Below, one piece after another: positions 17,897-27,780 of a DNA stretch of 64,000 nucleotides (within the stretch, counting starts at the first letter, position 1; every line of letters starts with the position of its first letter). A model generated the notes under the pieces. The model worked only from the letters and a program-made list of their open reading frames with translations. It did not search any database and had not been told where the DNA came from. Location: the NCBI GenBank assembly GCA_027618995.1, contig JAQCGO010000002.1, forward strand, positions 1-64,000, read 5' to 3'. Made by a program: the position numbers and the translations under genes. The stretch comes from Pseudomonadota bacterium. Lineage in GTDB: Bacteria; Pseudomonadota; Gammaproteobacteria; Steroidobacterales; Woeseiaceae.

Positions 17897-19162
17897 TCAG
17901 CAGCGCTGCCGGATCGCGTCCAGGGCCGCCCCAACGACGTAGAAAGAGCCGGTCACAAGTATGCGGTCGTCGGGGCCGGCCAGTTGCGTTGCGCGATTAA
18001 GCGCTGCGTCAAGCGTGGCGGCAACCAGGCAGGCCTGACCGGTCGCGTCTGTGACCTTGCGCGCCAGCTCCATGACCGGGACCGCACGCGGACTGCGCGC
18101 AGTCACCGCGATCCACTCATCGACAATCGCCGTGAACGGCGCGACGAAGCCCGCGACATCCTTGTCGTCGAGCATGCCAAGAATGACGATCGTGCGCCCG
18201 TGACATTCGCGTGTGGCGAGCGTTGCCGCAAGCGCCACCGCCGCCGCCGGATTATGCGCGACATCGAGAATCCACTTTTTGTCGATCTCCTGCATGCGCC
18301 CTGCAACGCGCAAACGAGACAACGCCATGTCGACAGTGGCCTTATCGAGCAATGCCTCGAAGCCCGCTGCTTCGAGTAATGCAAGCACACCGGCGGCGTT
18401 CTGTATCTGCATGGCGCCTGGCAGTGACGGCCGGCCGAGGTCATGCAGTTCGCATTCCGTCCCCCACCAGGTCCAGCCGCGCTCGTCCTCAGACCAATGA
18501 TAATCGCGCTGCGCCGCAAGCAATCGTGCGCCCAGCGCGCTCGCCGAAGTTACGATCGCCCGCGGTATGTCGGGCGCACCGAATACAACCGGTTTGTTCG
18601 CACGCATGATGCCGGCTTTCTCGGCAGCAATTGCTTCGATGGTGTCACCAAGCCACGCACAGTGATCAAGCGCGATGTTGGTAATCAGGCTCGCTGTTGG
18701 CGGCATTGCATTGACCGCATCAAGACGACCGCCCATGCCAACCTCAAGAACCGCTATTTCGACATCCTTTTGCGCAAATATCTGCATGGCCGCGAGTGTG
18801 CCGAATTCGAAATAGGTGAGCGGCAGGTCCGCGCGCAACGCTTCGATTGCGGTAAAGGCCGCAATGATCTCGGCATCGCTGGCGTCCACTCCGTCGACGC
18901 GAATGCGTTCGTTGTAGCGCTGCAAATGCGGTGATGTGTAGCAACCGACGCGACGACCCGTCTGGCGCAACAAGGCCTCGAGCATCGCGACGCTTGACCC
19001 CTTGCCATTGGTACCGGCAACGTGAAACAGGGTGCCCGGCATTTGCAACTGCAGGCGTTGCAACATGACCTCTACGCGCTCGAGGCCGAGTACAATTTCC
19101 TTCGGCGAAAAGGTTTCGAGTAGCGCCAACCACCTGTCCAGTGGCCAACCGTCGGTCTGCAT
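17897..19162 (-). CDS. folC: Bifunctional dihydrofolate synthase / folylpolyglutamate synthase
   Basis: A 421-residue Mur-ligase-like enzyme that adds glutamate to dihydropteroate and to reduced folates. The ATP-binding loop GTNGKGSSVAMLEALL is near residue 48, with MGGRLDAVNAMPP and NIALDHCAWLGDTIEAIA further on. The length is close to the E. coli enzyme (422). It starts two bases after the accD stop codon, in the conserved accD-folC-dedD-cvpA-purF run. Confidence 0.95.
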   Translation of the reverse strand: MQTDGWPLDRWLALLETFSPKEIVLGLERVEVMLQRLQLQMPGTLFHVAGTNGKGSSVAMLEALLRQTGRRVGCYTSPHLQRYNERIRVDGVDASDAEIIAAFTAIEALRADLPLTYFEFGTLAAMQIFAQKDVEIAVLEVGMGGRLDAVNAMPPTASLITNIALDHCAWLGDTIEAIAAEKAGIMRANKPVVFGAPDIPRAIVTSASALGARLLAAQRDYHWSEDERGWTWWGTECELHDLGRPSLPGAMQIQNAAGVLALLEAAGFEALLDKATVDMALSRLRVAGRMQEIDKKWILDVAHNPAAAVALAATLATRECHGRTIVILGMLDDKDVAGFVAPFTAIVDEWIAVTARSPRAVPVMELARKVTDATGQACLVAATLDAALNRATQLAGPDDRILVTGSFYVVGAALDAIRQRC

Positions 19163-19164
19163 GA

Positions 19165-20031
19165 CTACTTTCCGGCTGGGCTTGGCCGATGTTCGAGTTT
19201 GGCAAGCAGCTCGGCGATCTGATCACGCATCTGGCGGCGATCGATAATCATGTCGATGGCGCCATGATCGAGCAGGAATTCACTGCTCTGAAATCCCTCG
19301 GGCAGAGTTTGCCGAACGGTCTGCTCGATGACGCGCTGGCCGGCAAAACCAATCAGTGCTTTGGGCTCGGCGATGTTCACATCACCCAGCATTGCGAGGC
19401 TCGCTGACACTCCGCCCGTTGTCGGATCGGTCAATACCGAGATGTAGGGCACGCTCCTCGCACCGAGCCGCGCCAGCGCGGCCGATGTCTTTGCCATCTG
19501 CAGGAGCGAAAACAACGCCTCCTGCATGCGCGCGCCACCGCTGGCAGCAAACGAAATCAACGGCACCTTGTTCTCGGTTGCGTACTGTGCGGCGCGCGCA
19601 AATTTTTCGCCGACCACCGAGCCCATGGAACCACCCATGAAAGCGAATTCAAATGCGCAGACAACCACTGAGCGACCCTTGAGCTTGCCACTCACGGCAA
19701 TCAGAGCGTCTTTCTCGCCGGTCTGCTTCTGCGCCTGACTGATCCGATCACGATAGCGTTTGCTGTCGCGAAATTTCAGCGGATCCTCTGCCTCAAGGTG
19801 ACCTGCAATCTCCTCCTGAGAATCCGGATCCAGGAAAAAATCCAGGCGCTGACGTGCGCCGATGCGCAAGTGATGGTCGCACTTCGGACAAACCTGCAGA
19901 TTGCGCTCGAGTTCATTGCGATACAGCTGCGCATCACATTTCGGACACTTGATCCAGACCCCTTCAGGGACAGATCGCGTGCGATTTTCGGTGCTGATGC
20001 GCGACGGCATCACTTTTTCGAACCAGCTCAT
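19165..20031 (-). CDS. accD: Acetyl-CoA carboxylase carboxyltransferase subunit beta
   Basis: A 288-residue subunit of acetyl-CoA carboxylase, which transfers CO2 from carboxybiotin to acetyl-CoA in fatty-acid synthesis. The N-terminal zinc ribbon has four cysteines (CPKCDAQL and CPKCDHHL, about residues 29-51). The crotonase-like core contains [17 protein letters not shown] and [20 protein letters not shown]. The length is normal. It is downstream of truA, with a small palindromic repeat in the short gap. Confidence 0.97.
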   Translation of the reverse strand: MSWFEKVMPSRISTENRTRSVPEGVWIKCPKCDAQLYRNELERNLQVCPKCDHHLRIGARQRLDFFLDPDSQEEIAGHLEAEDPLKFRDSKRYRDRISQAQKQTGEKDALIAVSGKLKGRSVVVCAFEFAFMGGSMGSVVGEKFARAAQYATENKVPLISFAASGGARMQEALFSLLQMAKTSAALARLGARSVPYISVLTDPTTGGVSASLAMLGDVNIAEPKALIGFAGQRVIEQTVRQTLPEGFQSSEFLLDHGAIDMIIDRRQMRDQIAELLAKLEHRPSPAGK

Positions 20032-20064
20032 GTAGGCAGTTTATCCAAATTTACAATGGTTCAC

Positions 20065-20095
20065 AGGGGTCAGACCCCTTTAGGGCTCTGACCCC
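20065..20095. repeat. GGGGTC-A-GACCCC palindromic element with second arm, copy A
   Basis: A 15-base palindrome (AGGGGTCAGACCCCT, 20065-20079) is followed by TCTGACCCC (20087-20095), which also pairs with GGGGTCAGA (20066-20074) to make a 9-bp hairpin. It spans the truA stop codon. Related palindromes lie at 30388-30400 and 51464-51480. Confidence 0.65.
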
Positions 20096-20847
20096 GAAGG
20101 TATTTGTAGCGTATCCGGATACTCAACATGCACAAGGGTCAGGCCATGTGGTGGCGCTGCCGGGCCGGCCCGGTTGCGGTCCCGACCTGCCAGGATCGAC
20201 CCCATCGAGCCGATCCGCGAATCTCCGGACCCAATCAGCATCAATGTACCGGTGATATTGCGCACCATGTGCTGCAAAAAAGCGTTCGCCGTTATCTGCA
20301 AAGTTATCCAGTCGCCATGCCGATCAATCGCAATCGAGCGGAGCTCGCGAACCGGTGTCGATGCCTGGCAACCGGCCGCCCGAAAAGCCGAAAAGTCATG
20401 GCTGCCAAGCAGATCCTGGGCGGCCTCGTGCATGCGCGCTGCATCCAGCGGCTGATACACCCACCAGGCGCGTTGTCGACTGAGCGCCGAGCGCACCATC
20501 TGGTTGAGAATAACGTAACGATAAGAGCGAGCCGTTGCCGAGTAGCGGGCATGGAACTCGTCGGATACCGGCCTGACCCAGGTCACCACGATATCGTCAG
20601 GGAGATTGGAATTCGCGCCCAGCAACCACCCGCGTTCGCTCCGCTCGCTCTGCGTGTCGAAATGCGCGGCCTGTCCGCTCGCATGCACGCCGGTATCCGT
20701 GCGGCCTGCGCAGCTTACTTCGATCGCTTCGTCGGCAACGGCAGTCAGGGCTGCCTCTACGTAAGCCTGAACACCCTCGCCTGTACGTTGCCGTTGCCAG
20801 CCATTGTACGCAGTGCCGTCGTACTCAATGCCTATAGCGATTCGCAA
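20080..20847 (-). CDS. truA: tRNA pseudouridine(38-40) synthase
   Basis: A 255-residue enzyme that isomerises uridines 38-40 in the anticodon arm. The catalytic Asp is in CAGRTDTGVHASGQAAHF (about residue 52). The family signature SAFRAAGCQASTPVRELRSI and the C-terminal FLQHMVRNITGTLMLIG are present. The last residues (SGSEP) are encoded by one arm of the palindromic repeat at 20065-20095, so the natural C-terminus seems to have been replaced or extended by the element. The position between fimV and accD matches other Gammaproteobacteria. Confidence 0.96.
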   Translation of the reverse strand: MRIAIGIEYDGTAYNGWQRQRTGEGVQAYVEAALTAVADEAIEVSCAGRTDTGVHASGQAAHFDTQSERSERGWLLGANSNLPDDIVVTWVRPVSDEFHARYSATARSYRYVILNQMVRSALSRQRAWWVYQPLDAARMHEAAQDLLGSHDFSAFRAAGCQASTPVRELRSIAIDRHGDWITLQITANAFLQHMVRNITGTLMLIGSGDSRIGSMGSILAGRDRNRAGPAAPPHGLTLVHVEYPDTLQIPSGSEP

Positions 20848-20858
20848 TCAAGCGCTGA

Positions 20859-22736
20859 TCAGGATGGAAGTGAATCCAGCAGCTGTTGTGCCTGTTGCCG
20901 TTGCGCCGCGTCACCTTCGTCGAGGACCTCTTCGAGGATGGAGCGGGCGCCCGACGGGTCGCCCATGTCAACATAGGCGCGCGCTAGGTCCAGCTTGGTA
21001 CCCACCTCGGTCATGGTCCGGGCATCGTGCAAATCGTCGCTCATTTCGCCCGGTTCCAGCACCAGGGTCGGCGACCAATCGTCATCGTCACCCTGCATTC
21101 GCGGGCGTCTCTGTTCGACGGTCGCGTCATCCCGCATTTGCTCGATCGTGTCGCCAATTTCGCTGACTTCCAGTGCGGCGGTCAGGTCATCGAGATCAAG
21201 GTCGAAATCCGTCGCAGCGATCGCTGGCATCTCGCCGGTTTCATCCAGGCTTGACGAGTCTTCGATTTTTGGTGCGCGCATGCTTTCCGTCGCGCTCAGG
21301 TCGCCCCGCTGCACATCATCGGCGTCCAGAGAACGCCAGGTGCTCAACTCGTCATCGTCACCGCTACCGCGGCGCATGAACCAGAACAACAATCCGCCGA
21401 CAACCACCAGCACGCCGGCGATCGGTATCCACCAACTACTCAGAACATCAAGAATCTGCTCGACCAGCCCCGGCTTGGACTGTCGCGCAGGCCGCACTAC
21501 CGGCTCGGGCTCCGGCGTCGTTTCGACGACCGTGTCGTCTGCATCGGGATCCGCGACAGGCTCGCCACTCGTTTCGTCGTCGGCGAACGGATCGTCCGAT
21601 TCGGGCTCGTAAACCTCAACGCGGATTTGCGCAAGCTCTGCGCGCAGAGCCGCCAATTCATTGTCACGTATTTCAATCAGCGAGCGCTGTACCGGAACGT
21701 CGGCATTCTCAAGTTCGAATATGCGGCGTTCGACTTCCTGCTCGCGGCTCAGCTCTTCGTCACCGACGGCATCGTCGTAAGCATCATCGGTCGCGGCGTC
21801 ACTCAGATAATCGTCGTCCGGCGGCACCAGCGTAAGCTCGTTTTGCGGTGTCGTATCGGCAACACTCGGTGCCGGCACCGGCTGGTAGCCCGGATTCCAG
21901 GCCGCATGCTGACGCTGCACCTCGTCCAGAGCATCATTCCGACCAATCTGATGGATCTCATCGGCGCTCGGGATGCGCAACGACGGGCCCGCGTGGAGAA
22001 TGTTGATGTTGCCGCCGAATGCCTCCGGGTTGGCCTTAAAGATGGCCAGCATTGTCTGATTCATGGTCAGGCGGCTGTCAGGGCGAGTCCGCGAGGCTAT
22101 GCCCCATAACGTCTCGCTGCGTGCAACCTGGTAACCATCGCCAGCCGCTGCATCGTAGGGTTGGTCATCCACAACCGGTGGTGGCGCCATTTGCACCGGG
22201 CTGGTGCGCGCGGGCTCCGGATCCGGCGCACGCACGGCGGCAGCTGCCGCCGGTTGCTCGATGCGCCCGCTGTCAGCCGGGGTGCTGCGTTTCGGTGCCG
22301 TTACTGCCGGCGTCGATGACGCTGCGGCAGCCAGCACAAAGGTTGGCGGGTCGAGCAGCAAGGTATATTCGCGCAGCAATCGGCCACGCGCCCAGCTCGC
22401 TTCCACCAGGAATGTGACGAACGGCTCGGTGACCGGGTTGACCGACCGAATCTCGACAACATTTCCATCCGCGCGACCACTGTGACGAATCTGAAACTGG
22501 ATATTTTGCAGGTAAACCGGGCGATCCAGACCATAACGATCAAACGTTTCGGCCGACGCCATATCAATGCGCAGACCTGCCAGCTCCTCCGTTGTGGCGG
22601 AAAGCAACTCGATCTCGGCGCGCAACGGTTCGTTGAGGGCCGAGTCCAGCTTGATTTCTCCCAGCCCCAAGGCCCATAACTTGCTGGAGAGCAAGACGAA
22701 GAGCGCAAGCGAGATTCGAGAGAGTCGTCGCGACAT
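20859..22736 (-). CDS. fimV: FimV-like polar hub protein
   Basis: A protein of about 625 residues. Start at 22736 (MSRRLSRISLALFVLL) is preferred because GGAG lies 12 bases upstream and a signal peptide begins there; a longer frame opens at 22817. Domains: FimV N-terminal region (GLGEIKLDSALNEPL, about 24-140), a LysM-type peptidoglycan-binding stretch (YQVARSETLWGIASRTRPDS), an acidic region with a coiled-coil segment, one transmembrane helix (WWIPIAGVLVVVGGLLFWFM), a long acidic cytoplasmic part, and the TPR-like C-terminal FimV domain (KLDLARAYVDMGDPSGARSIL). In Pseudomonas it organises type IV pili and the pole. It is shorter than most FimV proteins, mainly in the acidic part. Confidence 0.88.
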   Translation of the reverse strand: MSRRLSRISLALFVLLSSKLWALGLGEIKLDSALNEPLRAEIELLSATTEELAGLRIDMASAETFDRYGLDRPVYLQNIQFQIRHSGRADGNVVEIRSVNPVTEPFVTFLVEASWARGRLLREYTLLLDPPTFVLAAAASSTPAVTAPKRSTPADSGRIEQPAAAAAVRAPDPEPARTSPVQMAPPPVVDDQPYDAAAGDGYQVARSETLWGIASRTRPDSRLTMNQTMLAIFKANPEAFGGNINILHAGPSLRIPSADEIHQIGRNDALDEVQRQHAAWNPGYQPVPAPSVADTTPQNELTLVPPDDDYLSDAATDDAYDDAVGDEELSREQEVERRIFELENADVPVQRSLIEIRDNELAALRAELAQIRVEVYEPESDDPFADDETSGEPVADPDADDTVVETTPEPEPVVRPARQSKPGLVEQILDVLSSWWIPIAGVLVVVGGLLFWFMRRGSGDDDELSTWRSLDADDVQRGDLSATESMRAPKIEDSSSLDETGEMPAIAATDFDLDLDDLTAALEVSEIGDTIEQMRDDATVEQRRPRMQGDDDDWSPTLVLEPGEMSDDLHDARTMTEVGTKLDLARAYVDMGDPSGARSILEEVLDEGDAAQRQQAQQLLDSLPS

Positions 22737-22835
22737 AGTGTTTTTCTCCAGCTCGCCAAGAGCCCCGTTTCGACGCCGGCGTGGGGCCATCAGATGGCAG
22801 GTATTCCGGTTTAACATATGTTCACGAAATATATC

Positions 22836-23858
22836 TTATAAATGGATTTTCGCCAATATTTCAGCAATTTGGACGCTATTTAGAGCCGCGCCCTTACGTA
22901 TGTTGTCGGAGACCACCCAGAGATTGATTCCGCGTGGATGAGAAACATCTTCACGCACTCGACCCACATATACCGCGTCGGTGCCCGAGCTGTCCGTGAC
23001 GGCTGTCGGATATTGGCCTGTCGCGACACCATCGATCAACGTCACGCCGGGAGCAGCAGCAAGCAATTCACAGGCACGCGCCGCTGACAGCTTCTCCCTG
23101 GTCTCAATGTGCACCGCTTCCGAGTGGCCGTAAAAAACCGGAACCCGTACCGCAGTCGGATTAATCTGTATAGCGTCGTCGCCCAGAATCTTCCGCGTCT
23201 CCCACACCATCTTCATTTCTTCCTTGGTGTAACGATTGTCCAGAAATACATCAATGTGCGGCACGACGTTGAACGCAATCTGCTTGCGCCCCCCTTCGAT
23301 TTCGAGCGGCATGCCGTTCAGCATCGCTGCGGATTGGCGTGCCAGCTCTTCAATGGCGCTGCGGCCCGCGCCTGATACGGACTGATAGGTTGCGACATTG
23401 ATGCGCTCAATACCGACCGCGTCGTAAATCGGCTTGAGCGCAACCACGAGCTGTATCGTCGAGCAATTCGGATTCGCAATGATGCCGTGGTTCGTATACG
23501 CGGCAATCTCCTGCGCGTTCACTTCGGGCACGACCAATGGAATTGTATCGTCATAGCGAAACTGCGACGTGTTATCGATAACCACACAACCGGCCGCTGC
23601 CGCTATCGGTGCATATTTCGCAGACACTGACGCACCAGCCGAAAACAGCCCGATCTGCACCGTCGAGAAGTCGAATTCCGCCAGGTCGCTGACATCGAGG
23701 TCGCGATTGCCGAACTTGACGGTCTTGCCGACAGAACGCTCGCTGGCCAGTGCATGCACCTTGCCGACCGGGAATTTTCGCTTCGCGAGTATGTCCAGCA
23801 TGACTTCGCCAACAGCACCCGTCGCGCCGACTACGGCGACATCGTATTTTTCAGGCAT
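22836..23858 (-). CDS. asd: Aspartate-semialdehyde dehydrogenase
   Basis: A 340-residue NADPH-dependent enzyme that reduces aspartyl phosphate to the semialdehyde, the branch point to lysine, methionine, threonine and diaminopimelate. An N-terminal Rossmann loop (VVGATGAVGEVMLDIL) is present. The catalytic Cys is in IANPNCSTIQLVVAL and the downstream signature reads YQSVSGAGRSAIEEL. It lies upstream of fimV in the conserved asd-fimV-truA order. The stop is 99 bases before the fimV start. Confidence 0.96.
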   Translation of the reverse strand: MPEKYDVAVVGATGAVGEVMLDILAKRKFPVGKVHALASERSVGKTVKFGNRDLDVSDLAEFDFSTVQIGLFSAGASVSAKYAPIAAAAGCVVIDNTSQFRYDDTIPLVVPEVNAQEIAAYTNHGIIANPNCSTIQLVVALKPIYDAVGIERINVATYQSVSGAGRSAIEELARQSAAMLNGMPLEIEGGRKQIAFNVVPHIDVFLDNRYTKEEMKMVWETRKILGDDAIQINPTAVRVPVFYGHSEAVHIETREKLSAARACELLAAAPGVTLIDGVATGQYPTAVTDSSGTDAVYVGRVREDVSHPRGINLWVVSDNIRKGAALNSVQIAEILAKIHL

Positions 23859-23861
23859 TGC

Positions 23862-24956
23862 TTATTTGCTTCCTACGATCGGAGTATTCGATTTCACGTC
23901 GGCGTTCTGGGCGCGGTGACGCAGGTAATGGTCCATCAGCACGAGCGCGACCATAGCCTCGGCAATGGGAGTTGCGCGCAGCCCGACGCAGGGATCGTGT
24001 CGCCCGTGGGTGACGATCTCGGTCGCGGCCCCGGACTTGTCGATGGTCTTGCCGGGAACAGCGATACTCGAGGTTGGCTTCAGCGCAATGCTTGCAAGCA
24101 GATCCTGACCCGACGAAATTCCACCGAGCGTGCCGCCCGCATCGTTCTTGCTGAAGCCCTCTGCGCTGATCTCATCACGGTGTTGGCTGCCGCGCTGTGT
24201 TACCGCTCGAAACCCGGCGCCGAGCTCTACGCCCTTGACCGCGTTAATGCTCATGAGGCCATGCGCAATTGCGGCTTCCAGCTTGTCAAACACCGGCTCA
24301 CCCAGCCCCGGCGGAATATTGCTCGCCAGCACGCTGATTTTGGCGCCAATGGAATCACCGTCGGCACGCAACGCATCCATAAAGGCCTCGAGCTCGACAA
24401 TACGTGTCGGATCGGCGCAGAAAAAAGCGTTGTCGTTGACCGCCGCCAGGTCAACCATGTCGAGTTCGATCGGCCCGAGCTGTGACAGGTAACCATGAAC
24501 CTCGACGCCGAGCCGCGTTAGCAGATACTTGCGTGCGATCGCGCCGGCCGCCACGCGCATGGCGGTTTCCCGCGCCGATGACCGGCCACCGCCGCGATAA
24601 TCACGAATACCGTATTTTTGCTGGTAGGTGTAGTCGGCATGGCCCGGGCGAAACTTGTCTTTGATATCCCCGTAGTCGGTCGACCGTTGATCCTTGTTCT
24701 CGATCAGCAGGCCGATCGGGGTACCCGTCGTCAGCCCCTCAAACACGCCCGACAATATCTGCACCTGATCCGGCTCATCGCGTTGCGTGGTGTGCCGTGA
24801 CCGGCCGGGGCGGCGCCGATCAAGGTCGGTCTGAATATCCGCCTCGGTCAGCGGCATCCCGGGCGGACAGCCGTCAACGATACAGCCGAGCGCACGCCCA
24901 TGGCTCTCACCGAAGCTGGTAACGACAAACAAACGACCAAAACTATTGCCCGACAC
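23862..24956 (-). CDS. aroC: Chorismate synthase
   Basis: A 364-residue enzyme that converts EPSP to chorismate, the last shikimate step, using reduced FMN. Signatures in order: [19 protein letters not shown], the [17 protein letters not shown] region, [19 protein letters not shown] and [17 protein letters not shown]. The length is normal. It starts inside the last codons of prmB (14-base overlap) and is three bases upstream of asd. Confidence 0.97.
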   Translation of the reverse strand: MSGNSFGRLFVVTSFGESHGRALGCIVDGCPPGMPLTEADIQTDLDRRRPGRSRHTTQRDEPDQVQILSGVFEGLTTGTPIGLLIENKDQRSTDYGDIKDKFRPGHADYTYQQKYGIRDYRGGGRSSARETAMRVAAGAIARKYLLTRLGVEVHGYLSQLGPIELDMVDLAAVNDNAFFCADPTRIVELEAFMDALRADGDSIGAKISVLASNIPPGLGEPVFDKLEAAIAHGLMSINAVKGVELGAGFRAVTQRGSQHRDEISAEGFSKNDAGGTLGGISSGQDLLASIALKPTSSIAVPGKTIDKSGAATEIVTHGRHDPCVGLRATPIAEAMVALVLMDHYLRHRAQNADVKSNTPIVGSK

Positions 24957-25851
24957 CCTGGATACCCGTCAATTCTTCTTTCGTCAGCAGAAACACGCCC
25001 GAGCCCCCATGCTCGAACTCCAGCCAGGTAAATGCAACACCCGGATAACGCCGTTCGAGCGCGTCCTGGCTATTACCGACTTCGCAAACCAGGACACCAC
25101 CGTCATGCAGAAAGCGCGAGGCATGATGCAGGATCACGTTGACTGAATCCAGACCGTCGTTGCCGGCCGCCAGTCCGAGCTCCGGTTCATGCTGAAACTC
25201 ATCCGGTCGAGTTTGCATATCGGCACGATCAACATAGGGCGGGTTGCTGACGATCAGGTCATAGCGACACCCTTCGAGAGCCGCAAAGAAATCGGATTGC
25301 AGCAGGCGGACGCGGTCCCCCAGCGCGTGGCGCTGCACGTTGATCGCCGTAACCTCAAGCGCAGCAGCCGAAATATCGATGGCATCCACTTGCGCCCCGG
25401 GCAAGGCACGGGCTATCGCTATCGCAATACAGCCGCTGCCGGTACCGAGATCGGCCACACTGCGCACGGCATCTGCCGCGAGCCACGGCGAAAATCGCGC
25501 CGCGATCAGTTCAGCAATCGGCGAGCGCGGCACCAGCACTCGTTCATCGACGTAGAATTCAAGTCCCGCGAACCAGGCCTGATGCAGTAGATAGGCGAGC
25601 GGCACGCGTTCCTCAATACGACGCGCGGCGAGCGCCTCAATGCCGGCGAGGCGGTCCGGCGCCACGATTTGTCGATAGGCTGTCGCGGCATCAGCATGCG
25701 GCAGGCCGAGCTCGGCAAACACGAGCCACGCGGCTTCATCGAACGCGTTGTCCGTTCCGTGTCCAAAGCACAGACCGGCCGCCGCGAAGCGCTCGCCGAG
25801 CTGATCGATCAGGCGATCGACGGTCAGAGCATGATGGCTTTGGTTCTTCAT
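24943..25851 (-). CDS. prmB: Ribosomal protein L3 N5-glutamine methyltransferase
   Basis: A 302-residue SAM-dependent methyltransferase that methylates a glutamine of ribosomal protein L3. The Rossmann SAM site is [20 protein letters not shown] (about 131-150). The Gln-binding NPPY motif is in [15 protein letters not shown]. PrmB is separated from PrmC by gene order: prmB-aroC adjacency is typical of Gammaproteobacteria. It is divergent from the Sco1 gene, with a 27-base gap between the assigned starts. Confidence 0.93.
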   Translation of the reverse strand: MKNQSHHALTVDRLIDQLGERFAAAGLCFGHGTDNAFDEAAWLVFAELGLPHADAATAYRQIVAPDRLAGIEALAARRIEERVPLAYLLHQAWFAGLEFYVDERVLVPRSPIAELIAARFSPWLAADAVRSVADLGTGSGCIAIAIARALPGAQVDAIDISAAALEVTAINVQRHALGDRVRLLQSDFFAALEGCRYDLIVSNPPYVDRADMQTRPDEFQHEPELGLAAGNDGLDSVNVILHHASRFLHDGGVLVCEVGNSQDALERRYPGVAFTWLEFEHGGSGVFLLTKEELTGIQGVGQ

Positions 25852-25878
25852 ATATAAGGATTGTGTATCATCCGCGGA

Positions 25879-26493
25879 ATGGACTCGAGAAAATATTTCA
25901 TCATCGCGACGTCAATTGCCGCCATCGCGACGGGCAGCTGGCTGTCGTGGCAGGTCCTGCAAACACCGCAAAAGCTGCAAACAGCGACGTTGTTGCCGGC
26001 GCCGGCGGAGTTGGCAGAATTTTCGCTCATCGACCAGCACGGCAGTGTGTTTTCCCGTGACAGTTTCAAGGGCGAATGGAACCTCCTGTTTTTTGGATTT
26101 ACGCACTGCCCTGACGTCTGTCCGCTGACCCTGCAGGTCCTTGCCGAGGCGCGCCAAAAAATGCAGGCGGACGGTCTGGACCGGCTACCGCGCATTGTCC
26201 TGATCAGCGTCGATCCTGAGCGCGACTCGCCCGAGGCCATGGGCCACTATGTCAGCCATTTCGGTGATGGCACGTTCGGTGTGACCGGCGACCTGGCAGA
26301 GCTGCGCAAGCTCACGTCCAGACTCGGCATCTATTTCGAAAAATCTGGCATCGATGGCGACAACTACTCGGTCGATCATTCGGCCGTGGTCATTGTGATT
26401 GACCCGGATGGTCGGTTTGCCGCCCTGTTCGGCGCCCCGCATCATGCCGAAAATTTCGCGCATGATTTGCCAATACTGATGTCGAGGCCCTGA
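25879..26493 (+). CDS. SCO1/SenC family copper metallochaperone
   Basis: About 204 residues with an N-terminal membrane anchor ([21 protein letters not shown]) and a thioredoxin-like domain outside. The copper site CxxxC is in [10 protein letters not shown] and the His ligand in VDHSAVVIV. These proteins deliver copper to the CuA centre of cytochrome c oxidase or act as thiol-disulfide partners. The start at 25879 (MDSRKYF) is chosen over an upstream TTG at 25861. It is three bases upstream of a PCuAC gene, another copper chaperone, so the pair is likely a copper-delivery operon. Confidence 0.9.
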   Translation: MDSRKYFIIATSIAAIATGSWLSWQVLQTPQKLQTATLLPAPAELAEFSLIDQHGSVFSRDSFKGEWNLLFFGFTHCPDVCPLTLQVLAEARQKMQADGLDRLPRIVLISVDPERDSPEAMGHYVSHFGDGTFGVTGDLAELRKLTSRLGIYFEKSGIDGDNYSVDHSAVVIVIDPDGRFAALFGAPHHAENFAHDLPILMSRP

Positions 26494-26495
26494 CG

Positions 26496-26903
26496 TTGCG
26501 ATTCCGGCCATTGCTGTTCTGCATTTGCCTGGTCGGGTGCACGGTCGATCAGCCACCTTTGCTCGTCGAAGACGTGGTGCTCACGCGGCCGATACCCGGC
26601 GTTGCGATGGGTGCCGGCTATTTCACATTGCGCAACACCAGCAATCAGTCAATCCGCATCGACCGGATCAGCAGCCCGGACCTTGCCGCTGTCGCCATGC
26701 ATGAGTCAGTCCTGGAAGATGGCATCGCCCGGATGTACGAGTTGCAGGAAATCATGCTGCTGCCGCGCTCGGCGGTCGTGTTCGAGACTGGCGGCAAACA
26801 CCTGATGATGCGCTATCTGGAAACAACGCCCGATATTGTGACTTTGCAATTCTTCGCTGGCCCGGCAATGCTGCTGTCTGTTCAAGCTAACACCAGAGAA
26901 TAG
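26496..26903 (+). CDS. Periplasmic copper chaperone PCuAC, lipoprotein
   Basis: A 135-residue protein starting with TTG. A lipoprotein signal (LLFCICLVGCT) has a lipobox ending at the Cys. The PCuAC domain shows the copper-binding pattern H-M: AMHESVLEDGIARM, then GKHLMMRYL. It should hold Cu(I) in the periplasm and pass it to cytochrome oxidase with the Sco1 protein encoded just upstream. It is shorter than many homologues (about 150) but has the full motif. Its stop lies 6 bases before psd. Confidence 0.88.
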   Translation: MRFRPLLFCICLVGCTVDQPPLLVEDVVLTRPIPGVAMGAGYFTLRNTSNQSIRIDRISSPDLAAVAMHESVLEDGIARMYELQEIMLLPRSAVVFETGGKHLMMRYLETTPDIVTLQFFAGPAMLLSVQANTRE

Positions 26904-26909
26904 CAAGAC

Positions 26910-27779
26910 ATGCTCGCGCGTCTGTTTGCCTTTGTTCAGTTCCTGCTGCCGAAATACTGGCTGACCAGTGCCGTCTACCGGATTGCACGGATTCGGCACG
27001 TCGCTTTCAAGAACTTCCTCATCACCCGATTCGTGCGGCTGTTCAAGGTCGCAACGGACGAGATCAAGCTCGCGTTGCCGAACGATTTCGCCACGTTCAA
27101 TGACTTTTTTATCCGCGAACTTCGAAACGGCGCACGACCGATCGATTCCTCGCCGGAAGCGCTCGTGTCACCGGTCGACGGCACCATCAGCCAGGCCGGT
27201 CGATTACACGGCAGTGCCTTGTTGCAGGCCAAGGGAATCGACTATTCCCTGGACGAGTTGTTCGGCAACAACATTGATGACGCGCGCGTATTCGCGGATG
27301 GCTGCTTCGCGACCATTTACCTCGCGCCCTACAACTATCACCGCGTGCACGCGCCGCTGGCTGGTGAACTGGTCTCGGCGAGCTATGTACCCGGGGATCT
27401 GTTCAGCGTCAACGTTGCCACCGCGACGCATATTCGCGGACTCTTTCGTCGCAACGAGCGGCTGATCCTGAATTTCCGCACCGACCGCGGTCCGATATCG
27501 CTGATCTTCGTCGGCGCACTCAATGTCGGCAGCATCAGCACTCCCTGGACCGGCGAGTTGCGACCGCGTCATGCGGGCGGCATTGAATCGATCGACCTCG
27601 GCGCCGAACAGATCTTTGTCGCCAAAGGCGATTTACTCGGCTGGTTCAATATGGGCTCGACGGTCATCCTGCTGCTTCCCGGCGAGCTTTGCGAGTGGCG
27701 TGAACCGCTGACCGCGGGCGTAACTGTGCGCATGGGCGAAACAATCGGCACGCTCCTGCACCCGCCGACCGGCGTCTAG
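26910..27779 (+). CDS. psd: Phosphatidylserine decarboxylase proenzyme
   Basis: A 289-residue inner-membrane enzyme that makes phosphatidylethanolamine. The self-cleavage site NMGSTVILLLP (Ser becomes the pyruvoyl group) is at about residue 250. The conserved PYNYHRVHAPL stretch is at about 142-152, and the catalytic His/Asp region VSPVDGTISQAG at about 88. The length matches the gammaproteobacterial proenzyme. It is directly followed by epmA (one base between the stop and the next ATG), an order also seen near psd in E. coli (psd and epmA are close there). Confidence 0.96.
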   Translation: MLARLFAFVQFLLPKYWLTSAVYRIARIRHVAFKNFLITRFVRLFKVATDEIKLALPNDFATFNDFFIRELRNGARPIDSSPEALVSPVDGTISQAGRLHGSALLQAKGIDYSLDELFGNNIDDARVFADGCFATIYLAPYNYHRVHAPLAGELVSASYVPGDLFSVNVATATHIRGLFRRNERLILNFRTDRGPISLIFVGALNVGSISTPWTGELRPRHAGGIESIDLGAEQIFVAKGDLLGWFNMGSTVILLLPGELCEWREPLTAGVTVRMGETIGTLLHPPTGV

Positions 27780-27780
27780 C